Assembly: GCA_910587925.1 (NCBI GenBank)
Contig: CAJUOC010000005.1
Span: 32,380 to 96,379 of the forward strand
Direction: 5' to 3'
From: an uncultured Muribaculaceae bacterium
Lineage (GTDB): Bacteria; Bacteroidota; Bacteroidia; Bacteroidales; Muribaculaceae
DNA: 64,000 bases
Shown here: in pieces, positions 59,388-64,000 of the stretch
How positions within the stretch are numbered: the stretch's first letter is position 1
Layout: each line of letters opens with the position of its first letter
The notes under the pieces: model-generated
What the model was told of the DNA's origin: nothing
Database searches by the model: none
The model's input: the letters and a program-made list of their open reading frames with translations, nothing else
Program-made: the position numbers and the translations under genes

Positions 59388-60071
59388 TCAGTGACGGTCG
59401 AGTAGGGCGTCGAGGGCGGGGCGGTAGGTGTCGCCGACGCGCACGCTGCCGAGGCCGCGCAGGGTGAGGGTGGCGCGGTCGTAGCTCTCGATGTGCGCGG
59501 TGCCCACGATGTGGGAGCGGTGCACTCGTATGAAGCTGTCGGGCGGAAGCGTGGCCGAGAGTTGCTTGATGCTTATCTGGGTGAGGATGCGGCGGCCGTC
59601 GGTGAGATGTATCTTCACGTAGTCGCCCAGGCCGCTGATGAGCGCGATGTCGCCCAGAGGGATACGGTGGCGGCGGTAATCGGCGGTGACGGTGATGTGG
59701 GTGGGCGCGGGCAGGGCGCGGCGCGCGCGCTCGAGCGCGGCTGAGAAGTCTTCGTAGCTCACGGGCTTGAGCAGGTAGTCGAGGGCGTGCACGCGGAATC
59801 CGTCGACGGCATAGTCGGCGTAGGCGGTGACAAATATCACCTGCACGGCGCTGTCGGCGAGCCGCCGGGCTATATCCATGCCGGTGAGCCCGGGCATCTG
59901 TATGTCGAGCACGGCCAGGTCGACTCCGCCTGCCTCGATATGGGTCATGGCGCGGGCGGGGTCGGTATAGGCGCCGGCGACCTCTACGCCGGGGGTGCGC
60001 TCGCAGTAGCTGCGCAGCAGTCTTACGGCCAGGGGCTCGTCGTCGGCGATGACCACTCTGAGCGCTCTCAT
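59388..60071 (-). CDS. LytTR-family response regulator
   Basis: The 227-residue protein has a receiver domain with the phosphoacceptor D56 in LAVLDIQMPG, acidic pocket residues in VIADDEP, and a lysine in LLKPVSY, followed by a LytTR DNA-binding domain from about 125 with ISGLGDYVKIHLTDGRRILT and FIRVHRSHIVG. It would bind DNA with a direct-repeat operator. It overlaps the sensor kinase gene by ATGA. Its targets are not visible here, but genes for murein peptide processing lie upstream on the same strand. Confidence 0.94.
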   Translation of the reverse strand: MRALRVVIADDEPLAVRLLRSYCERTPGVEVAGAYTDPARAMTHIEAGGVDLAVLDIQMPGLTGMDIARRLADSAVQVIFVTAYADYAVDGFRVHALDYLLKPVSYEDFSAALERARRALPAPTHITVTADYRRHRIPLGDIALISGLGDYVKIHLTDGRRILTQISIKQLSATLPPDSFIRVHRSHIVGTAHIESYDRATLTLRGLGSVRVGDTYRPALDALLDRH

Positions 60072-61126
60072 GCCGTGGTGGGTATGATGAGGGTGGCGGT
60101 GTAGCGGTCGCCCTCGGCGGCGGTGACCAGTGTGGCGCGGCCGCCGTATAGCAGCTCGAGGCGGCGGCGGAGATTGGCCAGGCCGACGCCGCCTTTCATG
60201 GCGTCGGTACGGGCGGGGTCAAAGCTGTTGGCGGTACGGCACTCCACGGCGCCGGGGCGCGAGGTGACGGCGATGTCGATGGGGCGGTCGGCCGGGGCTG
60301 TGGCGCCGTACTTAAAGGCGTTTTCCACCACCGGCACCAGTACCAGCGGCGGCACGGCCACCGAGGTGTCGCTCACGTCGACCCGTATGTCGACGGGCCG
60401 GTCGTCGCCAAGGCGCAGGCGCATCAGCTCGGCGTAGTGGTCGAGAAACTCCAGCTCGCGGCTGAGCGACACCCGCTCGGGATTGCTGTACACGGCGTAG
60501 CGCATGAGTTGCGAGAGGGTGTGCACGGCGCGGCGGGCCTCGTCGGGCGATATGTCGATGAGGGCGTAGATGGAGTTGAGGGTATTGAAGAGGAAGTGGG
60601 GATTGAGCTGCGAGCGCAGACCCTCGAGCTCGCTCTCGCGCTGCATGGCGCGCAGCTTTGCCTGGCGGTCGGCCAGGTTGCGCCAGTACACTGTCATGCG
60701 TATGGCCACGGCCAGCGAGGTGACCAGCACCAGCATCACGGCGTCGCGCATCATCATCGAGGCGATGGCCAGCAGGCGGTGCCAGGTGTCGGGGGCTCGG
60801 TTGAGGCGTCGGCCGCCGGGTATCCAGCCCCACTCGACCATGCCGTATGTAAAGACCACGGCGGCGAGTATCAGGGCGAGATTGAGCAGGGCGAAGGCGA
60901 GTCGGCGGTGGCGGGTGCCGGCGCCGAGGGTGCGCGGCACTATCAGGAAGTAATTGATGTAGAATACCGCAAGCAATACCGCACTGTGTACATACATGCC
61001 CCAGCGCATGGCGCCCGAGTGGGGGCGCCCCGACACGCTCATCAGCAGCTCGGGCAGCACCACCAGCACCGCTATGAAGAGCACATGGGTGAGCACCGAG
61101 CCTATGCGTCCGCGATCGCCTCTCAT
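60068..61126 (-). CDS. LytS/YehU-type sensor histidine kinase
   Basis: The 352-residue protein has four hydrophobic helices in the first 140 residues and then a coiled linker (RQAKLRAMQRESELEGLR) leading to the His_kinase signature QLNPHFLFNTLNSIYALI with H177. The C-terminal ATPase part has PPLVLVPVVENAFKYG and GGVGLANLRRRLELLYG. No large extracytoplasmic sensor domain is present, so it probably senses membrane state or a small signal. It is paired with the LytTR regulator. Confidence 0.93.
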   Translation of the reverse strand: MRGDRGRIGSVLTHVLFIAVLVVLPELLMSVSGRPHSGAMRWGMYVHSAVLLAVFYINYFLIVPRTLGAGTRHRRLAFALLNLALILAAVVFTYGMVEWGWIPGGRRLNRAPDTWHRLLAIASMMMRDAVMLVLVTSLAVAIRMTVYWRNLADRQAKLRAMQRESELEGLRSQLNPHFLFNTLNSIYALIDISPDEARRAVHTLSQLMRYAVYSNPERVSLSRELEFLDHYAELMRLRLGDDRPVDIRVDVSDTSVAVPPLVLVPVVENAFKYGATAPADRPIDIAVTSRPGAVECRTANSFDPARTDAMKGGVGLANLRRRLELLYGGRATLVTAAEGDRYTATLIIPTTA

Positions 61127-61130
61127 GGTA

Positions 61131-62270
61131 TCAGGCTATAGGCTCGACGCCGATACCGGGGCGGTCGGCCGGGATGGTGACTTTGCCGTCGACGACCTTG
61201 ATGCCGTCGAAGATGTCGTTGGCGATAAGCAGATTGCCGTCGAGGTCGGCCCAGTCGACCATGGGCGAGAGCTGGGCGGCGGCAGTCACGGCGCATGATG
61301 TCTCGGTCATGCAGCCGAGCATTACTTTCATGCCCAGGGCGCGGGCGAGCACGGCCATCTGATGGGCCTCGTGCAGGCCGGTGCTTTTCATGAGCTTGAT
61401 GTTGATGCCGTCGTAAGCCGCGGCGGCGCGGGCCACGTCGGGCAGTCGCTGCAGAAACTCGTCGGCGATGAGCGGCAGCGGCGAGCGCTCGCGCAGCCAG
61501 GCCGTCTCCTCAATCATCTCCTTGGGCATGGGCTGCTCCACAAACTGACACCCGCGCTCGGAGAGCCAGTGGCACATGTCGAGGGCGGCGTGCTTGTCGG
61601 TCCAGCCCTGGTTGGCATCGACACAGATGGGCACGTCGGAGTGGCGGCGCAGAGCCTCGACGGTCTCCTTGTCGTGGCCCACGCCCATCTTCACCTTTAC
61701 AATCTTGAAGGGGGCTGTCTCGTCGATTTTTGCCTTCATCTCGGCGGGGTCGGCGTCGTAGCTGATGGTGTAGGAGGTGTTGGGAGCCTTGTCGGGGTTG
61801 AGGCCCCAGATTTTGTACCAGGGCTGGCCCATGATTTTGCCGGTGAGGTCGTGCAGGGCGATGTCGACCGATGCCTTGGCGGCGCGGTCGTCGGGGGCGA
61901 CGGAGTCCATGTACTCATGGATGTCTTTGATGCGGAAGGGGTCGGTAAACTGCGACAGGTCGAGGCGGCTCAGGTACGAGCATACGCTCTCGACGTTCTC
62001 GCCCAGGTATGGAGGCATCGAAGCCTCGCCGTATCCGCGCAGGCCGTCGTAGTCGATGCGCACCTGCACGCCGGGGGTGGTGGTGCGCTGGCTGCGGGCG
62101 AGGTTGAAAGAGTGCTTGAGGCGCAGCTCGTATGGCTCGAAAGTCAGGTGCAGGCGGCCGTCGCCACGCTTTGCACGGGTGGGCTCGCCGGGGGCGGAGA
62201 ATGATGCCAGCGGTGTCGAGGCAAAGGCCAGCCCGAGGGCCGAAGTCTTGAGGAAGTTGCGTCTGTTCAT
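61131..62270 (-). CDS. L-Ala-D/L-Glu dipeptide epimerase with Tat signal
   Basis: The 379-residue enolase-superfamily protein has an N-terminal NRRNFLK twin-arginine motif and a hydrophobic stretch to about residue 26, so it is probably exported by Tat. The mature part matches muconate-lactonizing enzymes of the dipeptide epimerase type: GYGEASMPPYLGENVES, VKVKMGV, CVDANQGWTDKHAAL, VEQPMP and NIKLMKSTG, with the paired catalytic lysines in VKVK and NIKLMK. It would convert L-Ala-D-Glu to L-Ala-L-Glu from murein. It lies 46 bp after an NlpC/P60 gene and 4 nt before the sensor kinase. An export signal on this enzyme is unusual. Confidence 0.88.
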   Translation of the reverse strand: MNRRNFLKTSALGLAFASTPLASFSAPGEPTRAKRGDGRLHLTFEPYELRLKHSFNLARSQRTTTPGVQVRIDYDGLRGYGEASMPPYLGENVESVCSYLSRLDLSQFTDPFRIKDIHEYMDSVAPDDRAAKASVDIALHDLTGKIMGQPWYKIWGLNPDKAPNTSYTISYDADPAEMKAKIDETAPFKIVKVKMGVGHDKETVEALRRHSDVPICVDANQGWTDKHAALDMCHWLSERGCQFVEQPMPKEMIEETAWLRERSPLPLIADEFLQRLPDVARAAAAYDGINIKLMKSTGLHEAHQMAVLARALGMKVMLGCMTETSCAVTAAAQLSPMVDWADLDGNLLIANDIFDGIKVVDGKVTIPADRPGIGVEPIA

Positions 62271-62316
62271 GGAGGATGGGAGGTTTATTTTTTCGAGATT
62301 ATCGATACTCTCGGGA

Positions 62317-63276
62317 TTATCGATTGAAGTACCAGGGGTGGTTGCGGGCGCGGATGATGCCGTCGGTATCTTCGGCGCCGTGTATGCGTGTGGCGCGCAT
62401 GGGCGAGTAGAGATAGTCGGGCGAGTCGGTGAGCAGGCTGTTGCGCTTGACGCGGCCCGACGAGTGTACGTAGCGGCCGGCCGAGTCGTAGAGGGCCACG
62501 TGGGTGATGCGGCCGGTATCGGCGTTGCCAAAGAAGAGCAGGTCGGCCGGCTGCATGGCGTCGATGTCGGCCGGGTCGAGGGCTATGCCGGTGAGTGCCT
62601 GCTGCGATGCGTCGCGGCGCAGTATCAGGCCGCTCGCCAGGTAGCTCACTTTCACCAGGCCCGAGCAGTCGATGGCTTTTGTGGAGGTGCCGCCCCACAG
62701 GTAGGGGGTGCCTTCCATGGAGTATGCCACGTCGAGGATGCGCGCGGGGTCGAAGTCTTGTGCGGCCCAGTCGGCGATGGGAGTGAGGGCAGAGGCATCG
62801 GCCCAGCCGGTGCGTCCGTCGGGCAGGGTGATGCGCAGGCGCTCCCCGTCGCTGCCGGGCTGCCCGGCGGTGACGATGGCGCCGAGTACCAGGTCGGTCA
62901 CCACATCGCGCGGCCCCGTGGCGTCCGGGGTGGTGTATGCGCGGGTCTGCCAGGGCGCGGTCACCACATAGCGGCGGCTGTCGCCGCGCCAGGCGTCGAA
63001 GGCCTCGCCGCTGAGCGGAGCCACCGAGCTCTCGGGTACCCAGGCGGTGTATCCCTCGGGAGTCTGTGCATGGTACCAGTCGCCCTCGCGGGCGAGCAGC
63101 TTTACGGGGGTGCCCATGACGGCCTGTGTGCTCATCTCGGCCGAGTGGGCGCCGGATGTGCGCATCGAGGCCACCGGGATGCTTATCAGGCCGAAGCTGT
63201 CGGTCGGCTCGGTCTCGCCGGCGGCCGCGCCGAGCGTCATGGCGGCCGCGGCTATGGTGAGGAGGAGGTGTTTCAT
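62317..63276 (-). CDS. SH3-NlpC/P60 murein peptidase (YkfC-like)
   Basis: The 319-residue product has a signal peptide (about 1-20), two SH3-like segments (around 30-165, e.g. AREGDWYHAQTPEGYTAWV) and a C-terminal NlpC/P60 domain with catalytic C204 in AIDCSGLVKV and H259 in GRITHVALY, with H271 as the third polar residue. This matches D-glutamyl-diamino acid endopeptidases that cut murein tripeptides and release L-Ala-D-Glu. That product is the substrate of the adjacent epimerase. The start at 63276 gives ATGA overlap with the transglutaminase-like gene; a longer frame would re-read it. Confidence 0.9.
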   Translation of the reverse strand: MKHLLLTIAAAAMTLGAAAGETEPTDSFGLISIPVASMRTSGAHSAEMSTQAVMGTPVKLLAREGDWYHAQTPEGYTAWVPESSVAPLSGEAFDAWRGDSRRYVVTAPWQTRAYTTPDATGPRDVVTDLVLGAIVTAGQPGSDGERLRITLPDGRTGWADASALTPIADWAAQDFDPARILDVAYSMEGTPYLWGGTSTKAIDCSGLVKVSYLASGLILRRDASQQALTGIALDPADIDAMQPADLLFFGNADTGRITHVALYDSAGRYVHSSGRVKRNSLLTDSPDYLYSPMRATRIHGAEDTDGIIRARNHPWYFNR

Positions 63277-64000
63277 TGTGCTTTGCATTTTACGGGGTCG
63301 GAGGAGAGGATGGTGAGGGTGTGATCCCAGGCGGGGTAGAATATATTGCCGCGCGAGCACTCAACCTCGCCGGCCTGGAAGTCGACGGTCTCGGAGCGCA
63401 CGTAGCGCTTGGCCGGGTACAGCTCGCCTGCCACGCCGGTATTGGTGGCAAATCGCCAGCCGTCGATGCCGGTGGAGTAGAAGTCGCGGGCCTTGGCCGA
63501 CGATGCGCCGGGGAATCGGCCAAATGACACGTCGACCGGCACCCAGCCCACGCCCTCAAAGTATACCTCGGCCCAGTCGTGGTAATTTTTGCTGCCGGGA
63601 TGAAGCATCCATCCGCTCTCCCAGCGGGCTGGCACGCCCAGAGAGCGCATGAGCGATATGTACAGCAGGCTCACCTGGCCGCAGTCGCCGTGGCCCTCGT
63701 CGACCACATAGCGGGGTATGCAGCCGATGGTGCTGTACTCGCGGGCGCCGGCCCAGAGATATGTCGAGTCGATGTAGTCAAAGACGCGCTCGCTCATGGT
63801 ATAGGGGTCGGTGGCGTCGCCGGCGATGGCGCGTGCCATAGAGTCGAGGCGCACCATGTGGGGGCCGCCGTCGGGCAGGGCTGTATAGCGGCGGTAGGTC
63901 TCGGAGGCGGTGTCGTAGGGGCGCAGGTGGCTGCGGATGTAGTCTGGCGACACATACTTGCCGCGCACGGTATAGGCGCCCGTGTACTCAAGCCGGGCGG
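63273..64000 (-). CDS. Transglutaminase-like domain protein (5' end cut by the window)
   Basis: The frame is open from the stop at 63273 to the window edge, so the gene starts outside. The visible 242 residues have a transglutaminase-like core with a catalytic cysteine in GHGDCGQVSLLYISLMRSLG, a histidine in NYHDWAEVYFEGVGW and an aspartate in VPVDVSFGRF. The fold is that of a papain-like hydrolase; in Bacteroidota such proteins are often exported and may act on murein or on peptides. It overlaps the NlpC/P60 gene by ATGA, so it is probably part of the same murein-recycling operon. Confidence 0.85.
   Translation of the reverse strand, partial: ARLEYTGAYTVRGKYVSPDYIRSHLRPYDTASETYRRYTALPDGGPHMVRLDSMARAIAGDATDPYTMSERVFDYIDSTYLWAGAREYSTIGCIPRYVVDEGHGDCGQVSLLYISLMRSLGVPARWESGWMLHPGSKNYHDWAEVYFEGVGWVPVDVSFGRFPGASSAKARDFYSTGIDGWRFATNTGVAGELYPAKRYVRSETVDFQAGEVECSRGNIFYPAWDHTLTILSSDPVKCKAQ

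Noticed and set aside
61131..63276. Longer versions of the epimerase and NlpC/P60 genes
   Set aside because: The extensions re-read neighbouring genes in another frame and would remove the N-terminal signal peptides.

Overview
The window looks like part of a chromosome from a GC-rich member of the Bacteroidota, most likely order Bacteroidales and perhaps Muribaculaceae. That placement is inference. It rests on promoters of the TTTG / TAnnTTTG type and the lack of strong Shine-Dalgarno sites, on a PorZ-like type IX secretion protein, DUF4271 and an OmpA-type porin, and on the Bacteroidota gene order in the dcw cluster. No tRNA, rRNA, CRISPR array, insertion sequence or phage gene was seen.

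Layout, left to right. 1-510: a 168-bp tandem repeat and palindromic hairpin elements, no gene. 511-16613 (minus): a complete division and cell-wall cluster, rsmH-ftsL-ftsI-murE-mraY-murD-ftsW-murG-murC-ftsQ-ftsA-ftsZ, followed by a sirtuin gene and rbfA; mraZ is not at its usual place. 16773-23273 (minus): a tightly packed operon with purB, kdsD, a PfkB-like protein, ribH, a lipoprotein, a SUI1/YciH protein, a nitroreductase and nadB. 23472-27058 (minus): ompA with a long leader, pyrC and a polyprenol-phosphate glycosyltransferase. 27164-30879 (plus): malY/patB, aroA, a small membrane protein and a metal ABC permease, running into a truncated tatD. 30842-34203 (minus): LOG protein, DUF4271, hemD, rnpA, yidD and tatD. 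34317-34595 (minus): a probable structured non-coding RNA with its own promoter and terminator. 34660-44939 (minus): nadA, leuS, an acyltransferase, rdgB, porZ, a hypothetical gene and two glycosyltransferases.

44926-45420 is the best candidate for the replication origin. It is an AT-rich gap with nine DnaA-box-like nonamers, and gene direction changes there from mostly minus on the left to plus on the right.

45467-56156 (plus) is the accessory part. It holds a secreted protein with a possible type IX sorting domain and a 2021-residue RHS protein whose tip carries an HExxH metallopeptidase motif. Five small exported paralogues follow. Three of them share a nearly identical 297-bp 3' module, and two recombination scars lie between them. 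This is best read as a polymorphic toxin with an expanded, recombining immunity array.

56258-59315 (plus) returns to core genes, trmD and a class A penicillin-binding protein, and ends at a perfect 50-nt palindrome. 59388-64000 (minus) carries a LytTR two-component pair, a Tat-exported dipeptide epimerase, an NlpC/P60 peptidase and a transglutaminase-like protein cut by the window edge. The last three enzymes would act in turn on murein peptides.
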